Positions 8,176-16,957 are shown, numbered from the stretch's first letter. The stretch: DNA of 45,687 nucleotides from an uncultured Clostridium sp. (GCA_946409935.1 CAMJYG010000016.1:1-45687); one strand, 5' to 3'. Notes: a model not told the origin generated them from the letters alone. Program-made: numbers and translations.

Positions 8176-8691
8176 CTAAATCTCCTCCTTTTTTAATTTT
8201 TCTTTTAAAATTTCACGCGCTTTTGAAAGTCTAGACTTTACTGTTCCTTCAGGTATATCTAATATTCTTGATATTTCCTTTAAAGAATAATCATCATAAT
8301 AAAATAATATAATAACTAATTTTTGTTCCTCACTTAAATTCTCATTCATTGCTTTTTTTATTCCATATTTATCTATATCATATATATCATAATAAGAAAC
8401 TTCTATATTTTTTTCAGTTATTTCATCAAAGTCAATTACATTATTTCTTTTTTTCCTTAAAAAATCATAACATTTATTTATTACTATTCTTGTTCCCCAA
8501 GTTGAAAACAATTTCTTATCCTTTAAAGTATCATAATTTTGATACATACTTAATAACGCATCTTGAAGAGCATCATAAATATCGTCATCATTTTTTAAAA
8601 TTATTTTTGCTGTTTTATAAAATTTTAATTTATTTTCTTCCAAAAGTTCTGTAAATTTATTACTTTTAGAATGGAACGATAAAATGGCCAT
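8176..8691 (-). CDS. ECF-family RNA polymerase sigma factor
   Basis: A 171-residue sigma-70 family factor with only regions 2 and 4. Region 2 includes DDIYDALQDALLSMYQNY and FSTWGTRIVINKCYDFLRKKR. Region 4 has the helix-turn-helix YSLKEISRILDIPEGTVKSRLSKAR. ECF factors of this SigV/SigW-like group respond to cell-envelope stress. The start has an AAAGGAAG ribosome site. The gene is followed at once by its anti-sigma gene and preceded by a promoter of the type such factors read, indicating autoregulation. Confidence 0.9.
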   Translation of the reverse strand: MAILSFHSKSNKFTELLEENKLKFYKTAKIILKNDDDIYDALQDALLSMYQNYDTLKDKKLFSTWGTRIVINKCYDFLRKKRNNVIDFDEITEKNIEVSYYDIYDIDKYGIKKAMNENLSEEQKLVIILFYYDDYSLKEISRILDIPEGTVKSRLSKAREILKEKLKKEEI

Positions 8692-8721
8692 TTTACGACT
8701 TCCTTTCTTGTTTCTTACTTG

Positions 8722-8750
8722 TTAGACGTAATAACTTTTAATAAAGTTCA
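8722..8750 (-). promoter_or_regulatory. ECF-type autoregulatory promoter
   Basis: The minus strand has TGAACTTT (8750-8743) and CGTCTAA (8728-8722). The TGAAC and CGTC cores are 17 bp apart, matching the TGAAAC/CGTC pattern of envelope-stress ECF sigma factors. A second TGAACTTTTTTA copy lies 50 bp upstream (8800-8789), with matching A/T flanks but no CGTC. The 339-base gene-free stretch 8692-9030 holds only this and the divergent nfeD promoter. Confidence 0.75.
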
Positions 8751-8992
8751 TTTTTTTAAATTATATATTTTTATTTTAATGTAATTAGTAAAAAAGTTCA
8801 CTTTTTTAAATTAAAAAGGTAGACAAGAATTAGTCAGTATCACTTTAACTGCAATATATTCTATCTCAGAATAAAAAAAGTTACAATATATTTTTAAATT
8901 TCTTATATCAACGAATAAAAAATTTTGTTACAAATCATAAAATAAAAAATATATTAAACAGATTTTCTCTTCCTTTTTTTGTAAAAATATGT

Positions 8993-8998
8993 TATAAT
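8993..8998 (+). promoter_or_regulatory. extended -10 promoter for nfeD
   Basis: TATAAT preceded by TGT (TGTTATAAT). No good -35 is seen at 17 bp. It lies 32 bases before the NfeD start. Confidence 0.55.
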
Positions 8999-9030
8999 GG
9001 TTATAGTTGAATTAAAAGGAGGGTTTTGCA

Positions 9031-9462
9031 ATGTGGCAAATATGGTTAATAATTGCTGGACTTTGTTTAGTAATAGAAATAATTACAGTAGGTTTTTTAA
9101 TTTTTTGGTTTGCAATAGGTGCGCTTTTTGCAATGTTAATAAGTTTTTTTACTGATAATATATTAATTCAAACATCTGTATTTGTTATTTCTTCTGGATT
9201 ACTAATTTTTGCAACAAAACCCTTAGTAAAAAAAATAATGAATAAAAAAGAAACAGTAAAAACAAATGTATATTCAATTATTGGAAAAACAGGAATAGTT
9301 ACAAATGAAATTAATTCAATTGAAAACTTAGGTCAAGTAAAAGTAGATGGAGAAATATGGTCTGCTATTGGAGAAAATAACAGTGCAATATCTAAAGGAA
9401 CCGAAGTTGAAATAAAAGAAATAAAAGGTGTTAAAGCTGTTGTAGCGCCAAAAAAGAATTAA
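9031..9462 (+). CDS. NfeD-family membrane protein
   Basis: A 143-residue short-form NfeD protein. Two or three hydrophobic helices occupy residues 3-70 (WLIIAGLCLVIEIITVGF; FWFAIGALFAMLISFF; a third around 48-62). A C-terminal OB-fold domain (about 85-140) has the typical GKTGIVTNEI...GQVKVDGEIWSA pattern. NfeD proteins partner with SPFH/stomatin proteins in membrane microdomains, and such a gene follows. The ribosome site is AAAAGGAGGG. The pair is divergent from the ECF sigma operon, consistent with an envelope-stress role. Confidence 0.88.
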   Translation: MWQIWLIIAGLCLVIEIITVGFLIFWFAIGALFAMLISFFTDNILIQTSVFVISSGLLIFATKPLVKKIMNKKETVKTNVYSIIGKTGIVTNEINSIENLGQVKVDGEIWSAIGENNSAISKGTEVEIKEIKGVKAVVAPKKN

Positions 9463-9522
9463 CTTTTATTAATTAGTTATTATTTTTTTATTATATATAA
9501 TTTTTATAAGGAGGAATAAAAT

Positions 9523-10425
9523 ATGTGGTATTTATTAATTTTACTTATTATTATTTTAATAATAGCTGCAATGTCTATTAAAATAGTTAAACAATCTGAG
9601 GTATATATAATTGAAAGATTAGGTAAATTTTATAAAGTAGCTGATGCCGGTCTTACAATTATAGTTCCATTTTTTGATCATGTAAGAAGTGTTGTTAGTT
9701 TAAAACAGCAAACAATGGATGTCCCACCTCAAGGAGTTATTACAAAAGATAATGTTACAATTACTATAGATACTGTTGTTTTCTATCAAATAACAGACCC
9801 TGCAAAAGCGGTTTATGAAATTCAAAGTTTAAAGAAAGGTATTGAATATTTAGCAATAACAACAATTCGTGATATTATTGGTAAAATGGATTTAGATGAA
9901 ACATTTAGTTCAAGAGATGGTATCAATAATAAATTAAGAGTTGTGCTAGACGAAGCAACAGATAGATGGGGTTGTAAAATAGATAGAGTTGAAATTAAAG
10001 ATATTACTCCACCTGCTGATATTAGAGACGCAATGGAAAAAGAAATGAACGCTGAAAGAAATAAAAGAGCATTAATATTAGAATCTGAAGCTCAAAGACA
10101 ATCAGCAATTACAATTGCTGAAGGTAAAAAACAAGCAGCTATATTGGAAGCTGAAGCTGATAGAGAAGCTCAAATTAGAAGAGCAGCCGGTGAAGCTCAA
10201 GCTATTAAAGAAGTTGCTGAAGCTAAAGCTAAAGAAATTGCAATGATTTATGATGCGATGAAAAAGGCTGATCCTAATGAAAAATTAGTTCAACTAAAAT
10301 CATTAGAAGCATTAGAAGAAGTAGCTAAAGGTGAAGCTAATAAAGTATTTATACCTTTTGAAGCTACAGGTGCTTTAAGTGCATTAGGTGCAATTAAAGA
10401 AGTTCTTAATGATTCTAAAAAATAA
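9523..10425 (+). CDS. SPFH/stomatin-like membrane scaffold protein (paraslipin/QmcA type)
   Basis: A 300-residue SPFH-domain protein. It has an N-terminal hydrophobic anchor (about 2-18), an SPFH domain (about 20-190) with ERLGKFYKVADAGLTIIVPF and QTMDVPPQGVITKDN, then a long alanine/glutamate-rich coiled coil (about 175-255), and a C-terminal segment IPFEATGALSALGAIKEV typical of bacterial paraslipins. These oligomerise on the membrane and organise microdomains with NfeD proteins. It lies 60 bases after nfeD with AAGGAGGA, as an operon. Confidence 0.9.
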   Translation: MWYLLILLIIILIIAAMSIKIVKQSEVYIIERLGKFYKVADAGLTIIVPFFDHVRSVVSLKQQTMDVPPQGVITKDNVTITIDTVVFYQITDPAKAVYEIQSLKKGIEYLAITTIRDIIGKMDLDETFSSRDGINNKLRVVLDEATDRWGCKIDRVEIKDITPPADIRDAMEKEMNAERNKRALILESEAQRQSAITIAEGKKQAAILEAEADREAQIRRAAGEAQAIKEVAEAKAKEIAMIYDAMKKADPNEKLVQLKSLEALEEVAKGEANKVFIPFEATGALSALGAIKEVLNDSKK

Positions 10426-10507
10426 AAGTTTGCCATTTGAGTTGCATAGCTACTTTAGAAGCCTCATAGTGTTTCCTATTAAACCTAAGCGTAGCATATT
10501 ATATAAC

Positions 10508-10536
10508 AAATCCCCCATATTAACTGGGGGATTTTT
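10508..10536 (+). terminator. intrinsic terminator after the SPFH gene
   Basis: AAATCCCCC and GGGGGATTTTT form a GC-rich stem with a 9-nt loop and T tail. A weaker dyad (GCATAGCTAC / GTAGCATA, 10453-10498) lies between it and the stop codon. Confidence 0.9.
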
Positions 10537-10623
10537 ACTCCCCCCTTTTCTTTAAATCTGTTCAAAAAAGATTTTTTTCTGTAAAGGCATATTACCCTAT
10601 ATTTTAAATATTATTTATATTAT

Positions 10624-12378
10624 CTAATCCAATTTATATTTTTCTCTTTCTTTATATGAAGTATGTAATAACTTTTCTGCTCTATAGCTTCCTGGTTCTT
10701 CTAAAAATTCTTTGTAAATTTTCGTAACTATAGGATTTTCATGTGATTTTCTAATTACACTCTTTTCATCAATTGAATATAAACTATCTGCTCTTAATTT
10801 TCTTACATCAACTTCTAAGCGAATTTTAGAACTTTTTATTGGCTGTCCACCACCCATAACACATCCGCCTGGGCACGCCATTATTTCTACAAATTGGTAA
10901 TCTGCTGTACCATTTTTAATTTCTTCAAGAATCTGTTTAGCATTTGCAAGACCGCTTGCAGCTACTACATTGATATCTTTTCCAGCAATATTAACTGTTG
11001 CTTTTTTAATTCCATCTCCCCCACGAACTTGTTCAAAATTAATTTTTTCTAAATTTTCTCCTGTTAGTGTATCTTGGGCAGTTCTTAAAGCAGCTTCCAT
11101 AACACCACCTGTTGTACCAAAAATTGCCGCGGCACCTGTTGCTTCTCCCATAGGATTATCAAAACTAGAATCCTCTAATTCTGTAAATTCAATATTAGAC
11201 TGTTTAATCATTCTAGCAAGTTCACGAGTTGTAATAACATTATCAACATCATATAGTCCATTATTTTTCATTTCATTACGTTGTCTTTCAAATTTTTTAG
11301 CTATACATGGCATAACTGATACCACATAAATTTTTTCTGGATCAATTCCTTCTTTTTCTGCAAAATATGTTTTTAAAAGCGCTCCAAACATTTGATGTGG
11401 AGATTTACATGTAGATAAGTGAGGTAATAATTCAGGATAATTCATTTCAATATATTTTATCCAACCAGGGCTACAAGATGTTATCATTGGAAGATTATCA
11501 TTTTCTTTAAACCTTTCGATAAATTCATGAGCTTCTTCCATAATGGTAAAATCTGCTCCTGTATTTGTATCAAAAACCTTATCAAATCCCATTCTTTTTA
11601 AAGCAGCAACCATTTTTCCTGTAACATTTGTTCCAATTGGCATTCCAAATTCTTCACCAAGTGCAACTCTAACTGCTGGTGCAGTTTGAGCAATTACATA
11701 AGCATCTGGATCTTTTAATTTATTCCAAACATCTGCTGTTGTATCTTTTTCATGCAAAGCTCCTGTGGGACAATTTTCAATACATTGACCACAGAATGTA
11801 CAATTGACATCGTTTAAGCTCTTATTTCCTATTGTAGAAACGCAAGATTCAAATCCTCTATTTGCAACATCAATTGCACCTACTTTTTGCACATTTTTAC
11901 ATGTTGCAACACATCTTCTACATAAAATACATTTATTAAAATCCCTAACTATAGAAGGTGAATCATCATCAATTTCATGTTCAGACATTTCGCCTTCATA
12001 ATTTATTTTATCTACATTATATTTAATTGCTAAGGCTTGTAATTCACAATTTCCAGATCGAGTACAAGTTAAACAATCTTTATGATGATTTGAAAGTAAT
12101 AAATCCAAAACTGTCCTTCTTGCTTCCATTACACTTGCAGAATTGGTATGAACAACCATTCCTTCTTCTACTTTTTGAATACAAGAAGTAGCAAAACCTC
12201 TTCTTCCCTCTACCTCAACAATGCACATTCTACAATCTCCTGCATTATTTATATCCTTCAAATAGCAAAGAGTTGGTATATCAATTCCTACTGTTTTCGC
12301 AGCATTTAAAATTGTAGTACCTTCTGGCACTTGAACTTTTTGATTATCAATTATAAGATTAACCATCTTTTTTTCCAT
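10624..12378 (-). CDS. hndD: [FeFe]-hydrogenase catalytic subunit (HndD/HydA type)
   Basis: A 584-residue catalytic subunit. In order: an N-terminal plant-type [2Fe-2S] domain (Cys38, 49, 52, 66), a His/Cys [4Fe-4S] site (HHKDCLTCTRSGNC), two [4Fe-4S] ferredoxin clusters (Cys150-160 and 193-203), then the H-cluster domain with all three signatures: TSCSPGW (300-306), MPCIAKKFE (356-364) and MACPGGCVMGGGQP (from 500). All H-cluster cysteines are present. It makes or oxidises H2 and receives electrons through the NuoF-like and NuoE-like subunits encoded upstream. The ATG has GGAG 8 bases upstream. Whether the complex bifurcates (ferredoxin plus NADH) or uses NADP(H) cannot be told from sequence alone. 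Confidence 0.93.
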   Translation of the reverse strand: MEKKMVNLIIDNQKVQVPEGTTILNAAKTVGIDIPTLCYLKDINNAGDCRMCIVEVEGRRGFATSCIQKVEEGMVVHTNSASVMEARRTVLDLLLSNHHKDCLTCTRSGNCELQALAIKYNVDKINYEGEMSEHEIDDDSPSIVRDFNKCILCRRCVATCKNVQKVGAIDVANRGFESCVSTIGNKSLNDVNCTFCGQCIENCPTGALHEKDTTADVWNKLKDPDAYVIAQTAPAVRVALGEEFGMPIGTNVTGKMVAALKRMGFDKVFDTNTGADFTIMEEAHEFIERFKENDNLPMITSCSPGWIKYIEMNYPELLPHLSTCKSPHQMFGALLKTYFAEKEGIDPEKIYVVSVMPCIAKKFERQRNEMKNNGLYDVDNVITTRELARMIKQSNIEFTELEDSSFDNPMGEATGAAAIFGTTGGVMEAALRTAQDTLTGENLEKINFEQVRGGDGIKKATVNIAGKDINVVAASGLANAKQILEEIKNGTADYQFVEIMACPGGCVMGGGQPIKSSKIRLEVDVRKLRADSLYSIDEKSVIRKSHENPIVTKIYKEFLEEPGSYRAEKLLHTSYKEREKYKLD

Positions 12379-12406
12379 TATTTATTCTCCTTTAAAAAAT
12401 TTTGGC

Positions 12407-12434
12407 ATGTTTCATATACTAAAACGTGAAACAT
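12407..12434. promoter_or_regulatory. 8-bp inverted repeat upstream of the hydrogenase catalytic gene
   Basis: ATGTTTCA and TGAAACAT are a perfect dyad with a 12-bp spacer, 29 bases before the start of the catalytic subunit. It could be an operator or an RNA hairpin. It does not match the TTGTGAA-type Rex site. Confidence 0.35.
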
Positions 12435-12476
12435 ATTTCTAAATTCTTATTTACTTAAACTATAAATCACTTTATG

Positions 12477-12596
12477 TTCAAAAAAGAAACAAGTATTGCT
12501 AGGCGAAATTAATGTAAAAGGCAAAGGAGTGTACGTTTGTACATGACTGCGTTTTACATTAATTTCAACAACGCAAGACGACGTTTATTTTTTGAA
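12477..12596. repeat. X-family structured element, copy X1
   Basis: A 120-bp element between two hydrogenase genes. Its ends are TTCAAAAAAGAAAC and, as complement, TTCAAAAAATAAAC. The same G/T mismatch appears in the ends of X2 and X3. Inside are CTAGGC, a perfect 15-bp inverted repeat (12505-12519 with 12552-12566) and a central TGTAC GTTT GTACA hairpin. It directly abuts the stop codon of the upstream gene. It is probably a miniature inverted-repeat element now acting as an intercistronic RNA hairpin. Confidence 0.6.
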
Positions 12597-14453
12597 CTAC
12601 GATATTGCGTGGAATGGACAAGAACGAATACAAGTCCCACACTTAATACATTTATCTTGATTAATATGTCTTTTTTCTCTTCCTTCACCTTCTATTGCAC
12701 CTACTGGGCAACTCTTTTGGCAAAGTCCACAACCCTTACATAATTCTTCATTTATTGTTATTTTAGACATTGCTTTACATTCATTAACTCTACATTTTTT
12801 ATCTATTACATGTTCTCTATATTCATCCATAAAATATTTTAAAGTGCTAAGTACAGGATTTGGTGCACTTTGTCCAAGTCCACATACACTTGATTTTTGA
12901 ACATCTTTAGCTAGATTTTCAAGTTTATAAATATCAGCTTCTTCACCTTTTCCATCACAGATTTTTTCTAGTATTTCAAGCATTCTTTTTGTTCCAATTC
13001 TACAAGGAGTACATTTACCGCAGCTTTCACTTACTGTAAATTCTAAATAAAATTTAGATAAAGATACCATACATTTTGTATCATCCATTACAATTAAACC
13101 ACCAGACCCCATCATAGAACCTATTTCTTTTAATGATTCATAATCAATTGGCGTATCTAAATGTTCTTTTGGAATACATCCACCTGATGGTCCACCTGTT
13201 TGTGCTGCTTTGAATTCTCTACCATTTGGAATTCCTCCACCAATGTCATAAACTATTTCTCTTAAAGTTGTTCCCATTGGTACTTCAACCAAACCAATAT
13301 TATTTACATTTCCACCTAACGCAAAAACTTTAGTTCCTTTAGATTTTTCTGTACCTATTGAAGAATACCATTCTGCCCCTTTTAGAATTATTTGTGCAAT
13401 ATTTGCATAAGTTTCAACATTATTTATTAAAGTTGGTTTACCCCATAAGCCTGCTTGTGCTGGATATGGTGGCTTTACTCTTGGTTGTCCACGTTTTCCT
13501 TCAATTGATTCAAGTAATGCTGTTTCTTCTCCACATACAAAAGCTCCTGCACCTAATCTAATTTCAATATCAAAGTCAAATCCAGAATCAAAAATATTTT
13601 TACCAAGAATTCCATAATCTCTTGCTTGTTCAATTGCAATATTTAATCTTTTCACAGCTATTGGATATTCTGCTCTCACATAAATGAATCCTTTATTAGC
13701 TCCTATCGTATATGCTGCAATTGCCATTGCTTCTAAGACTGAATGTGGATCACCTTCTAAGATACTTCTATCCATAAAAGCTCCAGGATCTCCTTCATCA
13801 GCATTACAAACAACATATTTTTGTTCTCCTGAAACAGCTTTAGTTAATTCCCATTTAGTGCCTGTTGGGAATCCTGCTCCACCTCTTCCGCGTAATCCAG
13901 AACCTTTTATAACACTAATTACGTCTTCAGCCGACATTTCTTTTAATACTTTTTCTAATGCCTTATATCCATCAAAAGCTATGTATTCATCTATCTCTTC
14001 TGGGTTTATAACCCCACAATTTTTTAGAGCAATTCTTTTTTGCTTTTTATAAAAAGTAAGTTCATCCAAGCTATTTGCAACACTTCCATCAATATCCTTG
14101 CAAAGCAATCTTTCAACTTTTTTACCTTCTATAATATGTGTTTGAATAATTTCTTCACAATCTTCTGGCTTACAATTTGCATAAAATGTATCTTCTGGTC
14201 TTATTATAACAATTGGACCTTTTGCACATAAACCAAAACATCCTGTTTTTATTACTCTTACATTTTCAATATTTTTTTCTTTTATTATTTTTTTAAAATT
14301 TTCTAAAATTTGAGGAGATTTTGAAGATGTACAGCCTGTGCCATGACAAACTAAAATATGCTTTTCTCTTGTATCAGCACTTGTGTTTATTCTTAAATCT
14401 AATTCTTTTCTTTTTTCTTCTCTAATTTTATTAATTTCTTCTAATGTTTTCAT
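12597..14453 (-). CDS. hndC: NAD(P)H-binding hydrogenase subunit (NuoF-like, HndC/HydB)
   Basis: A 618-residue flavin subunit. It has an N-terminal thioredoxin-like [2Fe-2S] domain (CHGTGCTSSKSPQ...CFGLCAKGP), a NuoF core with the FMN/NADH glycine-rich segment GLRGRGGAGFPTGTKWE, a [4Fe-4S] site ESCGKCTPCRIGT, and two C-terminal ferredoxin clusters (CKGCGLCQKSCPVGAIEG and CIKCGTCIRSCPFHAIS). It passes electrons between NAD(P)H and the catalytic subunit. The start at 14453 is chosen because GGAGG lies 7 bases upstream; a longer in-frame reading has no ribosome site. Confidence 0.92.
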   Translation of the reverse strand: MKTLEEINKIREEKRKELDLRINTSADTREKHILVCHGTGCTSSKSPQILENFKKIIKEKNIENVRVIKTGCFGLCAKGPIVIIRPEDTFYANCKPEDCEEIIQTHIIEGKKVERLLCKDIDGSVANSLDELTFYKKQKRIALKNCGVINPEEIDEYIAFDGYKALEKVLKEMSAEDVISVIKGSGLRGRGGAGFPTGTKWELTKAVSGEQKYVVCNADEGDPGAFMDRSILEGDPHSVLEAMAIAAYTIGANKGFIYVRAEYPIAVKRLNIAIEQARDYGILGKNIFDSGFDFDIEIRLGAGAFVCGEETALLESIEGKRGQPRVKPPYPAQAGLWGKPTLINNVETYANIAQIILKGAEWYSSIGTEKSKGTKVFALGGNVNNIGLVEVPMGTTLREIVYDIGGGIPNGREFKAAQTGGPSGGCIPKEHLDTPIDYESLKEIGSMMGSGGLIVMDDTKCMVSLSKFYLEFTVSESCGKCTPCRIGTKRMLEILEKICDGKGEEADIYKLENLAKDVQKSSVCGLGQSAPNPVLSTLKYFMDEYREHVIDKKCRVNECKAMSKITINEELCKGCGLCQKSCPVGAIEGEGREKRHINQDKCIKCGTCIRSCPFHAIS

Positions 14454-14487
14454 TAATTTCCTCCTTTTAAACATTTATTTATACTAG

Positions 14488-14674
14488 TTGATATATTATA
14501 TAAATATTTTTTCAGTTTCTCGGTTCAATACGAAGTTATATCGTTTCTAAAATCTAAATTAACGAGCCTCTCGCTACATAACTTCGCGCTTCCTCATTAA
14601 TTTATATTTAAGAAACGATTATAACTTCTCCAATCACATTCGAAACATTCATAAATATTTATATAATATATCAA
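14488..14674. repeat. 187-bp foldback element with 22-bp perfect terminal inverted repeats
   Basis: The ends (14488-14509 and 14653-14674) are a perfect 22-bp inverted repeat starting TTGATATATTATATAA. A second imperfect long arm pair inside (from GAAGTTATA near 14531, with TATAACTTC near 14622) makes nearly the whole segment one long hairpin. The TTGATATATTA...AATATTT core resembles the inner arms of the 32000-32261 element. It fills the gap between two hydrogenase genes that are otherwise co-directional. Confidence 0.65.
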
Positions 14675-14692
14675 CTTGCCAATAAAAAAATA

Positions 14693-15196
14693 TTAATCTT
14701 TATTTGAACTAATTAATTCATCTAATACTTGATCTAATTTTTGAACTGTTGCTTTGCCATATACCTCTCCATTAACAGTAAATACTGGAGCAAGGCCACA
14801 AGCTCCTACACATCTAGTTTCTTCTATAGAAAATAGTCCATCTTGAGTAGTTTCTCCTGGATTAATTTTTAATCTTTCTAACAATCTATCCATTATTTTT
14901 TGTGAACCTTTTACGAAACAAGCTGTTCCTAAACATACTGATATATTATATTTTCCTTTTGGTTTTAATGAAAATCTTGAATAAAATGTAATAACACCAT
15001 AAATCTCAGCCATAGGTATTGATAAAAATTCTGAAATCTCCTTCTGCGTATCTGTTGGAATATATCCATAATGTTCTTGTACTTCATTTAATATTTGTAT
15101 TAAATTATCCTTAATTGGTTTATATTCAGAAAAAACTTTTTCTAAAAATTCATCTTTCTTTTTTTCTCCATTGCAACAACATTTATTATTTGACAT
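14693..15196 (-). CDS. hndA: NuoE-like [2Fe-2S] hydrogenase subunit (HndA/HydC)
   Basis: A 167-residue thioredoxin-fold [2Fe-2S] protein. It has the helical NuoE N-terminal part (VQEHYGYIPTDTQKEISEFL) and the cluster cysteines in SVCLGTACFVKGS and EETRCVGACGLAPVF. It is the smallest subunit of the three-gene complex and comes first in the transcript. Near the N-terminus is an extra CCCNGEKK stretch. The ATG is preceded by GAAAGGAATG. Confidence 0.92.
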   Translation of the reverse strand: MSNNKCCCNGEKKKDEFLEKVFSEYKPIKDNLIQILNEVQEHYGYIPTDTQKEISEFLSIPMAEIYGVITFYSRFSLKPKGKYNISVCLGTACFVKGSQKIMDRLLERLKINPGETTQDGLFSIEETRCVGACGLAPVFTVNGEVYGKATVQKLDQVLDELISSNKD

Positions 15197-15249
15197 TGTT
15201 CTTTCATTCCTTTCATATTATTGTTTTATATTCATAAAATTCTAATAAA

Positions 15250-15278
15250 ATTATATCAAACTATATTTTTTTATACAA
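15250..15278 (-). promoter_or_regulatory. hydrogenase operon promoter
   Basis: TTGTAT (15278-15273), 17-bp spacer, TATAAT (15255-15250) on the minus strand, 54 bases before the hndA start. Further upstream an A/T dyad with TTGAC ends (15299-15324) lies between this and the divergent gene. Confidence 0.7.
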
Positions 15279-15358
15279 TGTTTTTTTAAAATTTTATATT
15301 GACTTTTTTATCAAAAAATGTCAATATATAGTTATAAAAATTATAGGAAGTGATTATT

Positions 15359-15820
15359 TTGTATAATTTAGCAAATAAAGATTTATTCGTATTTTTATTA
15401 TTTTTTACTTGTGTATGGTTTTTTTTAGAAATATTAAATATTATAACAAGAATATGGTTTAAATATGCTAAAAAAAATATGGCTCATGGGATTATAAAAG
15501 AAATAATATATAATAAACCTTTTGGTTATGATTATAATTATAAAACGGTTATAGTTAAATATAAAAATGAAGATATAGTTGCACATTGTTGGTATCCAAA
15601 TATTAATGAAGAAGTAATTCTAAAAAAAAATCTTATCTTTAGCTTTTCTTCTAGCACATATTACTCATGCCATTCCGAAGAAAGATATCTAAAAAAATCT
15701 CCTTTAAGAGTAATTATAACTACATTTAGGCTTTCAATTCCTTTTATATGGATTTGTTATTTTTTATTTCCAAATTTTTTAACAGAAGTATTTATGTTTA
15801 TTCTTTATTTAGGAGATTAA
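15359..15820 (+). CDS. two-TM membrane protein of unknown function
   Basis: About 153 residues. A first transmembrane segment (about 8-32, FVFLLFFTCVWFFLEILNII) is followed by a soluble beta-rich stretch (GIIKEIIYNKPFGYDYNYKTVIVKY in parts) resembling the DUF3592-type exposed domain. A second hydrophobic segment (about 120-150) is near the C-terminus. The TTG at 15359 is favoured by AGGA about 10 bases upstream; GTG at 15350 is the alternative. It stands alone, divergent from the hydrogenase operon, and ends in a shared terminator. Function unknown. Confidence 0.6.
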   Translation: MYNLANKDLFVFLLFFTCVWFFLEILNIITRIWFKYAKKNMAHGIIKEIIYNKPFGYDYNYKTVIVKYKNEDIVAHCWYPNINEEVILKKNLIFSFSSSTYYSCHSEERYLKKSPLRVIITTFRLSIPFIWICYFLFPNFLTEVFMFILYLGD

Positions 15821-15853
15821 AAAAAGAAAAATCACAGATTTTTCTTTTTTTAA
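15817..15853. terminator. bidirectional terminator
   Basis: A perfect 16-bp inverted repeat (TTAAAAAAAGAAAAAT and its complement, loop CACAG) sits between convergent genes. It has A/T runs on both sides and serves both the plus-strand membrane gene and pyrD. Confidence 0.85.
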
Positions 15854-15864
15854 CTAAAATTTTA

Positions 15865-16773
15865 CTAATTCATTTCAACAGCTCCAACAATACTATTAAT
15901 ATCATCAATATTATATTTTTTCATATAATCTTCTATTTCTACAATTGTATTAATACTTGTATATGGGTTAATGAAATTTCCAGCACCTATTGAAATAGCA
16001 TTAGCACCTGCAAGCATAAATTCAATAGCATCTTCTCCATTTACAATTCCACCCATTCCAAGTATTGGAATATTTACAGATTTAGCAACCTGATAAACCA
16101 TTCTAACAGCTACTGGCTTTATAGCAGGTCCAGAAAGCCCTCCAGTATTATTAGCAAGAACAGGTCTTTTTTTATTAATATCAATTTTCATACCTAGTAA
16201 AGTATTTATTAAAGATACACCATCTGCTCCTGCATCTTCTACCGCTTTTGCAATTGATGCAATATCAGTTACATTAGGTGTTAATTTTACAATAAGAGGT
16301 TTATCTAAAACTTTTCTTACTTCAGAAGTTACTTGCTTAACACCTTCATATGTATTTCCAAATGCCATGCAACCTGCTTTAACATTTGGGCAAGATAAAT
16401 TTAATTCAACTCCATCAATATCTAAAGTATTTAATATTTTGCACAATTCTACATATTCATCAATACTACTTCCACATGCATTTACAATAATTGCAGTATC
16501 AAATTTTCTTAAGAATGGTAAATCATTTTGTGCAAAATATTCTACACCTGGATTTTGTAGCCCAATACTATTAAGCATTCCACTTGCTGTTTCACAAACT
16601 CTTGATGGTTTATTACCACTTCTTGGCTTTAATGAAGTTCCTTTTGTAATAATACCACCTAATTTACTTAAATCAAAAAATTGACTATATTCTCTACCAT
16701 ATCCAAATGTACCAGATGCAACTGTAACTGGATTTTTCATTTTAATTCCAGCAAAATTAACTTGTGTATTCAT
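15865..16773 (-). CDS. pyrD: dihydroorotate dehydrogenase, class 1B catalytic subunit
   Basis: A 302-residue FMN-dependent TIM-barrel enzyme oxidising dihydroorotate to orotate. Seen: the N-terminal KNPVTVASGTFGYGREY, the catalytic loop NLSCPNVKAG (Cys128), NACGSS, and the phosphate-binding GMGGIVNGEDAIEFMLAGA. The class 1B assignment (NAD+-linked, needing PyrK) follows from the adjoining pyrK. It is the last gene of the pyr operon. The ATG has AAGGAG upstream. Confidence 0.95.
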   Translation of the reverse strand: MNTQVNFAGIKMKNPVTVASGTFGYGREYSQFFDLSKLGGIITKGTSLKPRSGNKPSRVCETASGMLNSIGLQNPGVEYFAQNDLPFLRKFDTAIIVNACGSSIDEYVELCKILNTLDIDGVELNLSCPNVKAGCMAFGNTYEGVKQVTSEVRKVLDKPLIVKLTPNVTDIASIAKAVEDAGADGVSLINTLLGMKIDINKKRPVLANNTGGLSGPAIKPVAVRMVYQVAKSVNIPILGMGGIVNGEDAIEFMLAGANAISIGAGNFINPYTSINTIVEIEDYMKKYNIDDINSIVGAVEMN

Positions 16774-16845
16774 AATTTTTTAATCTCCTTTTTATTACAT
16801 TTTTTCGTTTAACAATGCAATATACCGATTTTCATAATATAATTT

Positions 16846-16957
16846 GTTACTAGTTATCCATGTGTAATTAGAAGTCCGCGCCATTGATTATTTATAAAAA
16901 TTTTTATAAATAATCATGGTTAAGCAGGACAACCAAATTATAAGGCTAACTAGTAAC
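16846..16957. repeat. 112-bp foldback element ending in GTTACTAGTTA
   Basis: A perfect 11-bp terminal inverted repeat GTTACTAGTTA/TAACTAGTAAC. The centre is a perfect 30-nt palindrome (16886-16915), with partly pairing segments between. The same 11-bp ends bound the larger element at 32000-32261, so the two belong to one family. It abuts the pyrK stop codon and fills the pyrK-pyrD gap. No clear target duplication is visible here. Confidence 0.7.

Noticed and set aside
10970-11329. Long plus-strand frames opposite hydrogenase, pyr and dockerin genes
   Set aside because: These are antisense shadows of clearly identified genes, without ribosome sites.
12407-12434. A Rex redox-repressor site before the hydrogenase catalytic gene
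   Set aside because: The dyad lacks the TTGTGAA half-site and its spacer is too long.
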